From the NCBI RefSeq assembly GCF_004349215.1, contig NZ_SMKU01000047.1:1-38632 (forward strand): a DNA stretch of 38,632 nucleotides, given 5' to 3'. Position numbers and translations under genes: made by a program. The DNA comes from Actinomadura rubrisoli (GTDB lineage Bacteria > Actinomycetota > Actinomycetes > Streptosporangiales > Streptosporangiaceae). Shown one piece after another: positions 7,769 to 17,928 of the stretch. Position 1 is the first letter of the stretch, and every line of letters begins with the position of its first letter. The notes under the pieces were generated by a model that saw only the letters and a program-made list of their open reading frames with translations, was not told the DNA's origin and did not search any database.

Positions 7769-8716
7769 ATGGTGCGGCGCTGGCATGGCCTCGACGAGGT
7801 ACCGGCCGACTGGGGCCGTTCGGTGATCACCATCGGGGTGTTCGACGGCGTGCACCGCGGCCACCAGCGCATCGTCGGCGCCGCCGCGGAGGAGGCGCGC
7901 CGCCGCGGGCTGCGCTCCGTCGTGATCACCTTCGACCCGCACCCGGACGAGGTCGTGCGGCCCGGCACCCACCCGCCGCTGCTGGCGAGCACCAAGCGCC
8001 GCGTCGAGCTGCTGGAGTGCCTCGGCACCGACGCGGTCGTGGTCGTCCCGTTCACCCTGGAGCTGTCGAAGGTGCCGCCGGACGAGTTCGTCCAGTCGGT
8101 GCTCGTCGACCGGCTGCACGCGGCCCACGTGATCGTCGGCGAGGACTTCCGCTTCGGGCACCGCGCCAAGGGCAACGTGGCGCTGCTGAGGGAGCTCGGC
8201 GAGAAGTACGACTTCACCGCCGAGGGCATGCCGCTGGTCGCCAACGGCGACACGATCTCCTCCACCTACATCCGCTCGCTGCTCGACACCGGCGCCGTCG
8301 GGGAGGCCGCGCAGGCGCTCGGCCGCCCGCACCGCGTCGAGGGCGTCGTCGTGCGCGGCCACCAGCGGGGCCGGGCGCTCGGCTTCCCCACCGCCAACCT
8401 GGAGACGCTGCCGCACACCGCGATCCCCGCGGACGGCGTCTACGGCGGCTGGCTGGTCTGCGACTCCGACCGCTACCCGGCCTTCCGCTGGCCCGCCGCG
8501 ATCTCCATCGGGACGAACCCGACCTTCGAGGGGGCCGGGGAGCGGACCGTCGAGGCGTACGCGCTGGACCGCGACGACCTCGACCTGTACGGCGAGCACA
8601 TGGCCGCCGACTTCACCGCCCGCATCCGCGACACCCTGAAGTTCGACTCCGTCGAGGCCCTCATCGAGGAGATGCACCGGGACGTGGCCGCGGCCCGCGA
8701 GATCACCGCCGGGTGA
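7769..8716 (+). CDS. ribF: Bifunctional riboflavin kinase / FAD synthetase
   Basis: RibF phosphorylates riboflavin to FMN and adenylylates FMN to FAD. The 315-residue protein begins MVRRWHGLDEVPADWGRS, close to other actinobacterial RibF starts. The nucleotidyltransferase half carries ITIGVFDGVHRGHQ (about 20-33), the later GEDFRFGHRAKG and SSTYIRSLLDTG. The riboflavin kinase half carries GHQRGRALGFPTANL and SIGTNPTFEG. Both halves look intact. GGGAG precedes the ATG at 7769; a GTG at 7772 is equally possible. It lies upstream of rpsO in the conserved truB-ribF-rpsO-pnp order, although here a haemolysin III gene and a minus-strand pair separate it from truB. Confidence 0.95.
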   Translation: MVRRWHGLDEVPADWGRSVITIGVFDGVHRGHQRIVGAAAEEARRRGLRSVVITFDPHPDEVVRPGTHPPLLASTKRRVELLECLGTDAVVVVPFTLELSKVPPDEFVQSVLVDRLHAAHVIVGEDFRFGHRAKGNVALLRELGEKYDFTAEGMPLVANGDTISSTYIRSLLDTGAVGEAAQALGRPHRVEGVVVRGHQRGRALGFPTANLETLPHTAIPADGVYGGWLVCDSDRYPAFRWPAAISIGTNPTFEGAGERTVEAYALDRDDLDLYGEHMAADFTARIRDTLKFDSVEALIEEMHRDVAAAREITAG

Positions 8717-8746
8717 CACGGTCCGTGATCACGCCGGTTCCGCACG

Positions 8747-8777
8747 GTGACGGGGGGGCTTTAGGGCATGGTACGGT
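8747..8777 (+). promoter_or_regulatory. Possible rpsO promoter
   Basis: GTGACG (8747-8752) and TACGGT (8772-8777) are separated by 19 bases and sit just after the ribF stop. The hexamers are moderate matches to housekeeping sigma-factor elements. The predicted transcript would have a leader of about 130 bases. Confidence 0.35.
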
Positions 8778-8784
8778 GAATAGT

Positions 8785-8840
8785 CGCCGGGAAGGGCCCC
8801 GGCGCGGTTGGCTGCACCCTCATGCGGCCCGCCATTTTTT
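8785..8840 (+). promoter_or_regulatory. rpsO: Structured rpsO leader with a T6 run
   Basis: CGCCGGG/CCCGGCG (8785-8791/8798-8804) forms a hairpin. A second stem GGCTGCA/TGCGGCC (8810-8816/8823-8829, one G-U pair) is followed after 5 bases by six T residues (8835-8840). The leader could contain an attenuator or an S15 autoregulatory element, as S15 represses its own messenger in several bacteria. The structure is inferred by eye. Confidence 0.3.
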
Positions 8841-8916
8841 CTTAAGACGCACCATGCGGACCCGCGAGCCCACCGGGCCGGGGATCTGCGGGTGACGAAT
8901 TCACTGAAGGAGCCAC

Positions 8917-9186
8917 GTGTCGCTCGACACCGCCACGAAGAACCAGATCATCGCCGAGTACGCGACCACTGAGGGTGACACCGGTTCCCCGGAGGTCCAG
9001 GTCGCGCTCCTCACGCGCCGCATCAACGATCTGACGGAGCACCTCAAGGAGCACAAGCACGACCACCACAGCCGCCGCGGCCTACTGCTGCTGGTCGGCC
9101 GTCGTCGCCGGCTCCTGAAGTACCTGAGCAACAAGGACATCAACCGTTACCGGCAGCTGATCGAGCGACTCGGTCTGCGCCGCTAG
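8917..9186 (+). CDS. rpsO: 30S ribosomal protein S15
   Basis: S15 is a primary binder of 16S rRNA in the central domain. The 89-residue protein has the normal length. It starts [15 protein letters not shown] and carries [46 protein letters not shown] and [13 protein letters not shown], all family signatures. The GTG start has GAAGGAG just upstream. A strong hairpin terminator follows, beyond which pnp begins about 300 bases downstream. In Streptomyces rpsO and pnp are partly co-transcribed by readthrough. Confidence 0.98.
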   Translation: MSLDTATKNQIIAEYATTEGDTGSPEVQVALLTRRINDLTEHLKEHKHDHHSRRGLLLLVGRRRRLLKYLSNKDINRYRQLIERLGLRR

Positions 9187-9192
9187 CACGGT

Positions 9193-9227
9193 GAGGGAGC
9201 GGCCCGCCGGGCCGCTCCCTCTCTTTA
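9193..9227 (+). terminator. Intrinsic terminator of rpsO
   Basis: GAGGGAGCGGCCC (9193-9205) and GGGCCGCTCCCTC (9209-9221) form a perfect 13-base-pair stem with a 3-base loop, followed by TCTTTA. It begins 7 bases after the rpsO stop. It is likely to be leaky, as in other rpsO-pnp units. Confidence 0.85.
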
Positions 9228-9228
9228 T

Positions 9229-9487
9229 GGCCGGACGGGCCGCGACGCCCCGCCCGGCCGCGCCGGTGGCCCGGCCCTGCGGGCCGGCACCGGCACCCGG
9301 CCGCCCGTCCCTCCGGGGCGGGCAGGCCGCCAACTGGAGAACAAGCCTCGCGGACACCGCTGGTGCGGGCCGGTCCTCGGTAGTGGCCTCCGGACTCGAT
9401 CCGGATGCTTCGATCGAAGACCGGCAGCGTGATAGCCACGGGAAACGGCCGCGGGGACCGACAGAAGAAACCTTGAGGAGGTTTCCC
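9229..9487 (+). promoter_or_regulatory. rpsO-pnp intergenic region and pnp leader
   Basis: No gene is supported in these 259 bases, although the pnp frame stays open through them. GCCGGTC (9369-9375) pairs with GACCGGC (9419-9425), and inside lies a TCCGGA-CTCGA-TCCGGA hairpin (9389-9405). A separate 12-base palindrome CTTCGATCGAAG (9408-9419) overlaps the outer arm. In Streptomyces coelicolor the rpsO-pnp intergenic hairpin is cut by RNase III; this structure is a candidate equivalent. The pnp ribosome-binding site GAGGAGG is at 9475-9481. Confidence 0.4.
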
Positions 9488-11860
9488 GTGACAGAAGCCG
9501 TGCGCATCGACGGAGCGCAGAGCACCGAGGCCGTGATCGACAACGGCGCCTTCGGCACCCGTACCATCCGCTTCGAGACGGGCCGACTGGCCCGCCAGGC
9601 GGCCGGCTCGGCCGTCGCCTACCTCGACGACGAGACGATGGTGCTGTCGGCGACGACCGCGTCGAAGAAGCCCAAGGACAACCTGGACTTCTTCCCCCTG
9701 ACCGTGGACGTCGAGGAGCGGATGTACGCCGCCGGGCGCATCCCCGGCTCGTTCTTCCGCCGGGAGGGCCGCCCGTCCGAGGACGCGATCCTCACCTGCC
9801 GCCTGATCGACCGGCCGCTGCGCCCGTCGTTCACCAAGGGCCTGCGCAACGAGATCCAGGTCGTCGAGACGATCATGGCGCTGCACCCCGACCACCTGTA
9901 CGACGTCGTGGCGATCAACGCCGCCTCGATGTCCACGCAGCTGGCGGGCCTGCCGTTCTCCGGCCCGATCGGCGGCGTGCGCGTCGCGCTGATCGAGGGC
10001 CAGTGGGTCGGCTTCCCGACCCATCCCGAGCTCGAACGCGCCACCTTCGACATGGTGGTCGCCGGACGGGTGCTGGAGGACGGCGACGTCGCGATCATGA
10101 TGGTCGAGGCGGAGTCCACCCGCGACACCCTGAAGCTCGTCGCCGACGGCGCGACCGCGCCGACCGAGGAGACCGTCGCCCAGGGCCTGGACGCGGCCAA
10201 GCCGTTCATCAAGGTGCTGTGCAAGGCGCAGAGCGACCTCGCCGCCGTGGCCGCGAAGGACACCGCCGAGTACCCGATCTTCCTGGACTACGAGGACGAC
10301 GTCCTCGCGGCCGTCACCGCCGCCGTGGCCGACGACCTGGCGCAGGCGCTGACCATCGCCGGCAAGCAGGAGCGCGAGTCCCGGCTGGACGAGATCAAGG
10401 CCGGCGCCGCCGAGAAGATCGGCGAGGGCTTCGAGGGGCGCGAGAAGGAGATCTCCGCCGCGTTCCGCGCCGTCACCAAGAAGCTGGTCCGCGAGCGGGT
10501 CATCAGCGACGGCCTGCGCATGGACGGGCGCGGCCTGAAGGACATCCGCCAGCTCACCGCGGAGGCGCACGTCCTGCCGCGCGTGCACGGCTCGGCGCTG
10601 TTCGAGCGCGGCGAGACGCAGATCCTGGGCGTCACCACGCTGAACATGCTCCGCATGGAGCAGATGATCGACACGCTGAACCCCGAGCGCACCAAGCGCT
10701 ACATGCACAACTACAACTTCCCGCCCTACTCGACCGGTGAGACCGGCCGGGTGGGCTCGCCGAAGCGGCGCGAGATCGGCCACGGCGCGCTCGCCGAGCG
10801 CGCCCTGATCCCGGTGCTGCCGACCCGCGAGGAGTTCCCGTACGCGATCCGGCAGGTGTCGGAGGCGCTGGGCTCCAACGGCTCCACCTCGATGGGCTCG
10901 GTCTGCGCGTCCACCATGTCGCTGCTGGACGCGGGCGTGCCGCTCAAGCAGATGGTGGCCGGCATCGCGATGGGCCTCATCCACGAGGGCGGCGAGTACG
11001 TCACGCTGACCGACATCCTCGGCGCCGAGGACGCGTTCGGCGACATGGACTTCAAGGTCGCCGGCACCCGCGACGTGATCACCGCGCTGCAGCTGGACAC
11101 CAAGCTCGACGGCATCCCCGCCTCGGTGCTGTCCGCCGCGCTCAAGCAGGCCAAGGGCGCCCGCCTGGCGATCCTGGACGTCATGCAGGAGGCCATCGAG
11201 GCGCCGGCCGAGATGAGCCCGAACGCGCCGCGGATCATCACGATCAAGGTCCCGGTCGACAAGATCGGCGAGGTCATCGGCCCCAAGGGCAAGATGATCA
11301 ACTCGATCCAGGACGACACCGGCGCCGACATCACGATCGAGGACGACGGCACGATCTACGTCGGCGCCACCGACGGCCCGTCCGCCGAGGCCGCGCGGCA
11401 GGCGATCAACGCGATCGCCAACCCGCACATGCCGGAGGTCGGCGAGCGGTTCCTCGGCACGGTCGTCAAGACCACGACGTTCGGCGCGTTCGTGTCGCTG
11501 CTGCCCGGCAAGGACGGCCTGCTGCACGTCTCGCAGATCCGCAAGCTGCACGGCGGCGCCCGGATCGAGAACGTCGAGGACGTCATCAGCGTCGGCGCGA
11601 AGATCCAGGTCGAGGTCACCGAGATCGACCAGCGCGGCAAGCTGTCGCTGGTGCCGGTCGAGGTGGTCGACCGCGAGCGCGCCGACAGGGGCGAGGGCGG
11701 CGGCGGTGACGCGCCGGCCGCGTCCGACGCGTCCGTCGAAGGCGACTCCGGCGACGACGACGGCGACCGCCAGGACGGCCGCGACGACGGCGAGCGCCGC
11801 GCGCCCCGCCGCCGCCGCACCCGCCGCGGCGGCGACGAGCCCGGCCAGCGCAACTCCTGA
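9488..11860 (+). CDS. pnp: Polyribonucleotide nucleotidyltransferase
   Basis: PNPase degrades RNA 3'-to-5' by phosphorolysis and can synthesise RNA tails; actinobacterial enzymes are the main tailing activity. The 790-residue protein has two RNase PH domains with an all-alpha linker. The catalytic second domain shows [16 protein letters not shown] and [12 protein letters not shown]. The KH domain carries [12 protein letters not shown], and the S1 domain begins around [21 protein letters not shown] tail of about 60 residues rich in Asp, Gly and Arg extends past the S1 domain. The GTG at 9488 was chosen for its GAGGAGG site 6 bases upstream and the family-like N-terminus [10 protein letters not shown]; the frame remains open upstream to 9191 but that part resembles no protein. 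Confidence 0.96.
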   Translation: MTEAVRIDGAQSTEAVIDNGAFGTRTIRFETGRLARQAAGSAVAYLDDETMVLSATTASKKPKDNLDFFPLTVDVEERMYAAGRIPGSFFRREGRPSEDAILTCRLIDRPLRPSFTKGLRNEIQVVETIMALHPDHLYDVVAINAASMSTQLAGLPFSGPIGGVRVALIEGQWVGFPTHPELERATFDMVVAGRVLEDGDVAIMMVEAESTRDTLKLVADGATAPTEETVAQGLDAAKPFIKVLCKAQSDLAAVAAKDTAEYPIFLDYEDDVLAAVTAAVADDLAQALTIAGKQERESRLDEIKAGAAEKIGEGFEGREKEISAAFRAVTKKLVRERVISDGLRMDGRGLKDIRQLTAEAHVLPRVHGSALFERGETQILGVTTLNMLRMEQMIDTLNPERTKRYMHNYNFPPYSTGETGRVGSPKRREIGHGALAERALIPVLPTREEFPYAIRQVSEALGSNGSTSMGSVCASTMSLLDAGVPLKQMVAGIAMGLIHEGGEYVTLTDILGAEDAFGDMDFKVAGTRDVITALQLDTKLDGIPASVLSAALKQAKGARLAILDVMQEAIEAPAEMSPNAPRIITIKVPVDKIGEVIGPKGKMINSIQDDTGADITIEDDGTIYVGATDGPSAEAARQAINAIANPHMPEVGERFLGTVVKTTTFGAFVSLLPGKDGLLHVSQIRKLHGGARIENVEDVISVGAKIQVEVTEIDQRGKLSLVPVEVVDRERADRGEGGGGDAPAASDASVEGDSGDDDGDRQDGRDDGERRAPRRRRTRRGGDEPGQRNS

Positions 11861-11877
11861 CCCGGGAGCTCCGATGA

Positions 11878-11913
11878 CCGACCGGCCTGCCCGCGCGAGG
11901 GCAGGCCGGTCGG
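11878..11913 (+). terminator. Hairpin after pnp
   Basis: A perfect 15-base-pair stem (11878-11892/11899-11913) encloses the loop GCGCGA. There is no T-run. It lies 17 bases after the pnp stop and 43 bases before the peptidase start, so it probably reduces expression of the peptidase or marks an RNA processing site. Confidence 0.65.
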
Positions 11914-11955
11914 CCGCATTCACCCCGTCTTCGACCTTCGGAATGTGAGCGACAC

Positions 11956-13275
11956 GTGACCCTGCCGGCGAGGGCGCAGGAGCCCGGTACCACCACCACG
12001 ATCCACACCGACGGCGCCGGCTCGGTCCGCCGCACCGTCCTGCCCGGCGGGCTCCGCGTGATCACCGAGACGATGCCGACCGTCCGGTCCGCGGCGTTCG
12101 GCATCTGGTCGGCCGTCGGCTCCCGCGACGAGGCGGTCGCCGACGCAGGCGCCAGCCACTACCTGGAGCACGTGCTGTTCAAAGGCACGCGGTCACGGTC
12201 GGCACTGGAGATCTCCGCGGCGGTCGACGCGGTCGGCGGCGACCTCAACGCCTTCACGGCCAAGGAGTACACCTGCTACTACGCGCGGGTGCTCGACTCC
12301 GACCTCCCCCTCGCCGTGGACATCGTGTCCGACATGGTCGCGTCCTCGGTCAACCGCCCCGAGGACGTCGAGGCCGAGCGCGGGGTGATCCTCGAAGAGA
12401 TCCACATGCGCGACGACGACCCCGGCGACCTGATCCACGACGAGTTCGCCCTCGCCCTGTACGGCGACACGCCCCTCGGCCGCCCGATCCTCGGCACCGT
12501 CGACTCGATCAACGCGCTGACGCGGGACCGGATCCACGGCTACTACCGCGAGCACTACGTCCCGTCCAACCTGGTGGTGTCGGTGGCGGGCAACATCGAC
12601 CACGACGAGGTCGTGGGGCTGGTCGCCCGCGCGTTCGCCGGGCACCTGACCGGCGACGCCGCGCCCGCCGCGCCCCGCCTGGACGGCGCGCCCGCCCTCG
12701 TCGACCCCCGCACCCGGGTGATCGACAAGGACACCGAGCAGGCCCACATCGTCCTCGGCGGCGCCGGCGTCTCCCGTACCGACGACCGCCGCTTCGCGCT
12801 CGGCGTGCTGAACGCGGCGCTCGGCGGCGGCATGTCGTCGCGGCTGTTCCAGGAGGTCCGCGAGAAGCGGGGCCTCGCCTACTCGGTCTACAGCTACACC
12901 GCCCAGTACGCCGACTCCGGCGTCTTCGGCGTCTACGCGGGCTGCCAGCCCGGCAAGGTCGAGGAGGTCCTGTCGATCTGCCGCGACGAGGTGGCCAAGG
13001 CCGCCCGCGACGGCCTCGCCGACGAGGAGCTTGAGCGCGGCAAGGGCCAGCTGCGCGGCGCGATGGTCCTCGGCCTGGAGGACACCGGCTCCCGGATGAG
13101 CCGCATCGGCAAGAGCGAGCTGGTGTACGAGTCGCTGCTGCGGGTCGACGAGGTGCTGGCCCGCATCGAGGCCGTCACGCCCGACGACGTGCGGGCCGTC
13201 GCGAGCGAGGTGCTGGACGCCCCGCAGGCCCTGACGGTGATCGGTCCGGTCGGAGACCGGGACTTCACCGCCTGA
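11956..13275 (+). CDS. pepR: M16-family zinc metallopeptidase (PepR-like)
   Basis: M16 (pitrilysin/mitochondrial processing peptidase-like) proteases hydrolyse peptides with an inverted zinc motif. Here HXXEH appears as H68-Y-L-E71-H72 (SHYLEHVLFKGT), with the distal Glu in the segment AERGVILEEIHMRDDDPGD. The C-terminal domain carries SSRLFQEVREKRGLAYSVYS, the usual substrate-binding region. The length (439 aa) is normal. The gene directly follows pnp, as mlpA does in Bacillus and pepR (Rv2782c) in Mycobacterium tuberculosis. The GTG start lacks a clear ribosome-binding site, so the exact start is less sure than the identity. Confidence 0.92.
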   Translation: MTLPARAQEPGTTTTIHTDGAGSVRRTVLPGGLRVITETMPTVRSAAFGIWSAVGSRDEAVADAGASHYLEHVLFKGTRSRSALEISAAVDAVGGDLNAFTAKEYTCYYARVLDSDLPLAVDIVSDMVASSVNRPEDVEAERGVILEEIHMRDDDPGDLIHDEFALALYGDTPLGRPILGTVDSINALTRDRIHGYYREHYVPSNLVVSVAGNIDHDEVVGLVARAFAGHLTGDAAPAAPRLDGAPALVDPRTRVIDKDTEQAHIVLGGAGVSRTDDRRFALGVLNAALGGGMSSRLFQEVREKRGLAYSVYSYTAQYADSGVFGVYAGCQPGKVEEVLSICRDEVAKAARDGLADEELERGKGQLRGAMVLGLEDTGSRMSRIGKSELVYESLLRVDEVLARIEAVTPDDVRAVASEVLDAPQALTVIGPVGDRDFTA

Positions 13276-13292
13276 CCGGCCGCGCGGCCCTC

Positions 13293-13319
13293 CCGGGCGC
13301 CCCGCCGGCGGGCGCCCGG
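13293..13319. terminator. Bidirectional hairpin between pepR and the sialidase relic
   Basis: CCGGGCGCC (13293-13301) pairs with GGCGCCCGG (13311-13319). It lies between two convergent stops (13275 and 13327) and can serve both strands. No T-run is present. Confidence 0.5.
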
Positions 13320-13326
13320 CGCGGGG

Positions 13327-14018
13327 TCAGTGCAGGATCCACGACAGGTTGAACTTGCGGAACACGATCGACCGGTACGACGTGCCGTTGTGGCGCGTGT
13401 CCAGGTTGGACTCGACGAGCGCGGCGACCCGGTAGTCGCTGGTCTTGGCCATGCTGGAGTAGCCGCCTTCGGTTCCCGCCTCGGCCGGCGGCGGCGCGTC
13501 GGTGAGGGGGCGGTCGACCGGCCACGTCCTTGCGCCGTCGTAGCTGATCCGCACCCGCATCGTTTCCGCGCGGTGCGTGGTGCTGGCCGGATTCAGGAAG
13601 ATCGTCCGTGCCGGGGCGTCGTTGTTGTACTGCAGCACGGACGCCTGGCTCGGGACGTCGGGCAGGGCGCTGTCGGGCGCGAACGCCGAGTACCCGCCGT
13701 CCGCGTCCGTCCGGGCGACCCAGCGCTGGTCGCCTCGGACAGCTTCTGCAGGTGCCAGGACCTGCCGTGGTCGGTACTGATGATGTTGCGGTGCTGCGCG
13801 GGGATGATCAGCTGGCCGGAAGTGGTGGAGAGCCCGGCGCCGGGACCGACCGCGTCCCACGCCCAGACCGTCCTGCCGTCGGCCTTGGTCTCGGGCAGCA
13901 GCGACGCGGTGAGGTCGGTCGGCGACGGCTCGTCGTTCAGGCCCGTGAAGGTCTGGCCGAACAGCACCGACGCCGACAGGACGGGCGTCGCGGACCCCGC
14001 CTGCAGCGTCGTCTTCAT
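13327..14018 (-). pseudogene. Truncated and frame-disrupted sialidase (BNR/Asp-box) gene
   Basis: The first frame starts at an ATG at 14018 behind a strong ribosome-binding site (AAGGAGG). It encodes VGPGAGLSTTSGQLIIPAQH and RNIISTDHGRSWHLQKLSEA, the second containing an Asp-box of the S-x-D-x-G-x-x-W type. Near 13740 the coding jumps to another frame, which continues QRWVARTDADGGYSAFAPD, RVRISYDGARTWPVDRPL (a second Asp-box) and the end SYRSIVFRKFNLSWILH. The expected residues between the two parts are missing, suggesting a small deletion rather than a single-base slip. The N-terminal third of a sialidase, with the RIP motif and catalytic Asp, is also absent. The product should be inactive. 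A sequencing error would not explain the missing N-terminal domain. Confidence 0.75.
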
Positions 14019-14027
14019 CGGGCCTCC

Positions 14028-14086
14028 TTGTTGATCTTGAGTTGCCAAGGACGCTAATCGACCGGAAACACCATCAAGATCAACAA
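14028..14086 (-). promoter_or_regulatory. 12-base inverted repeat flanking the sialidase relic promoter
   Basis: TTGTTGATCTTG (14028-14039) and CAAGATCAACAA (14075-14086) are perfect inverted copies 35 bases apart, in an unusually AT-rich stretch. On the minus strand TTGATC and GATTAG, 18 bases apart, could be -35 and -10 elements. One copy overlaps the -35 region and the other abuts the ribosome-binding site, which fits a repressor pair. No regulator gene is nearby. Confidence 0.6.
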
Positions 14087-14189
14087 AGCGTGAACGGCAC
14101 CTGAATTCGGGTCGCGGCGCCCCGGCCCCGCCCGTTCGGGGCGTTCCCGGTACGCTGACCGGCCGGTCCCGGATGTGAGGAGGCGCCCG

Positions 14190-15286
<1,097 letters not shown>

Positions 15287-15290
<4 letters not shown>

Positions 15291-15691
15291 TCGGGTATCG
15301 CCCCCTGGTGAAGATCCTGATCAGAGTCGTGATCTCGGCGGTGGCGCTGTGGGTGGCCCAGGCGCTGCTGGACGGGATCGAGGTCACCGCGGGGAGCACG
15401 GGCAAGAGGGCCCTGACGCTGCTCGCGGTGGCGGTCATCTTCGGCGTCGTCAACGCGGTGCTCAAGCCGGTCATCCAGGTGCTGGGCTGCGCCTTCTACA
15501 TCCTCACGCTGGGCCTGTTCGCCCTCGTGGTGAACGCGGCGCTGCTCATGCTGACGAGCTGGCTCGCCGAGGAGATGAACCTGCCGTTCCACGTCGACTG
15601 GTTCTGGCCCGCGTTCTGGGGGGCGATCATCATCGGCGTCGTCAGCTGGCTGCTCAACCTGTTCGTGGCGGAGAACCGGCTGGAGGACTAG
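15287..15691 (+). CDS. Holin-like small membrane protein (phage_holin_4_2 / DUF360 type)
   Basis: The 134-residue protein has four hydrophobic helices: about 8-26, 38-58, 62-86 and 105-126. LLAVAVIFGVVNAVLKPVIQ and LGLFALVVNAALLMLTSWLA match the four-helix family named after a phage holin. Chromosomal members are widespread in bacteria and are not evidence of a prophage; their role is unknown. The GTG at 15287 overlaps the stop of the deacetylase gene (GTGA), so the two are probably translated together. A GTG at 15308 is an alternative start. Confidence 0.82.
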
Positions 15692-15703
15692 GGCACCGGC
15701 GAA

Positions 15704-15745
15704 GCGGACCATAGTCCGCTAATCTCGAATCGGACCACAGTCCGC
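15704..15745 (+). promoter_or_regulatory. Two operator-like palindromes before the azoreductase gene
   Basis: GCGGACCATAGTCCGC (15704-15719) and CGGACCACAGTCCGC (15731-15745) are near-identical short palindromes, centres about 27 bases apart. CTCGAA and TTCGAG flank the second. TAATCT (15720-15725) between them fits a -10 hexamer. The arrangement suggests repression by a dimeric TetR-, MarR- or HxlR-type regulator, which is not encoded nearby. Confidence 0.65.
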
Positions 15746-15760
15746 TTCGAGAGGATCATC

Positions 15761-16384
15761 ATGAGCCGCCTGCTGCACATCTCCGCCTCGCCCCGCGGGG
15801 CCGCCTCCGAGTCGCGCGCGATCGCCGACGCCTACCTGGACGCCTTCCGGGAGATCCACGGCGACGTCGTCGACCACCACGACCTGTGGGACGGCACCCT
15901 GCCCGCGTTCGGCCCCTCGGGAGCCGGAGCCAAGATGGCCGTCTTCGCCGGGTCCGAGCCCGCCGGGCCCGAAGCCGCCGCGTGGGAGGCCGCCCGCGCG
16001 GTCTTCGAGCGCTTCGACTCCTACGACCGGTACCTGTTCAGCGTCCCGATGTGGAACGCGGGCGTCCCGTACATCCTCAAGCAGTTCATCGACGTCATCT
16101 CACAGCCGGGCTGGGTCTTCGGCTTCGACCCCGCGAAGGGCTACTCAGGCCTGCTCCGCAACAAGAAGGCAGTCGTCATCTACACCAGCGCCGTCTACGG
16201 CGAGGGCCGGGGCCCGGCGTTCGGCGCCGACTTCCAGGCCCCGTACTTCGACGACTGGCTCCGCTGGGCCGGCGTCGCCGACGTGGAGACCGTCACCTTC
16301 CGTCCCAACCTCGCCACCGCCGACGCGGACACCGGCCGCCGCGCCGCGCTCGCCGAAGCACGCGAGCTGGGCAAGCGCCGCTGA
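15761..16384 (+). CDS. azoR: FMN-dependent NADH:quinone oxidoreductase / azoreductase
   Basis: AzoR-type flavoproteins reduce quinones and azo compounds with NADH and are induced by electrophile stress in other bacteria. The 207-residue protein has the flavodoxin-like fold signature HISASPRGAASESRAIA at the N-terminus, FSVPMWNAGVPYILKQFIDV (the FMN-binding PMWN segment) and VVIYTSAVYGEGRGPAFGAD. The length is normal. GAGAGGA precedes the ATG. The paired palindromes upstream suggest inducible control. The identity of the natural substrate is not known. Confidence 0.9.
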   Translation: MSRLLHISASPRGAASESRAIADAYLDAFREIHGDVVDHHDLWDGTLPAFGPSGAGAKMAVFAGSEPAGPEAAAWEAARAVFERFDSYDRYLFSVPMWNAGVPYILKQFIDVISQPGWVFGFDPAKGYSGLLRNKKAVVIYTSAVYGEGRGPAFGADFQAPYFDDWLRWAGVADVETVTFRPNLATADADTGRRAALAEARELGKRR

Positions 16385-16407
16385 CGGTAGGCTCGGACGC
16401 ACGCTAG

Positions 16408-17714
<1,307 letters not shown>

Positions 17715-17718
17715 CCCG

Positions 17719-17928
17719 TCAGTCGAGGATCGTGACGGCGAGCCGGGCCAGCCGTTCGGGGTCGGCGAGGATCTCGATCGTGACGATCCTCCCGTCCGTG
17801 GTCAGTCAGCCGCCCAGATTCTCCACATCGCTCGTGTCGGTCCGGCTGAGCCGCAGCCACGCCTCCTGGACGGCGTCGTCCGCCTCGGCGAGGGACCCGA
17901 GCATCCGGTAGGCCGCCGCCCTGCGGTG
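17719..17928 (-). pseudogene. Relic of a SigJ-like ECF sigma factor
   Basis: Minus-strand translation gives HRRAAAYRMLGSLAEADDAV followed by QEAWLRLSRTDTSDVENLGG, the sigma-70 region 2 of SigJ-type ECF factors. A TGA (17806-17808) then stands where the family has Trp. The next codons read LTT and jump directly to DGRIVTIEILADPERLARL and a final VTILD, which resembles the extreme C-terminus of the SnoaL-like tail of such factors. Most of region 2-4 has therefore been deleted, and the N-terminal start is missing because a stop precedes the first His. It lies directly after the Uma2 gene and cannot make a sigma factor. Confidence 0.75.

Noticed and set aside
9191..9487. PNPase starting at 9191
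   Set aside because: The added residues read through the rpsO terminator and leader; the GTG at 9488 has a strong ribosome-binding site.
9140..11923. 927-residue minus-strand open frame across pnp
   Set aside because: It is antisense to a clear PNPase and has Asp/Leu/Arg-rich low-complexity composition caused by GC-rich codon bias.
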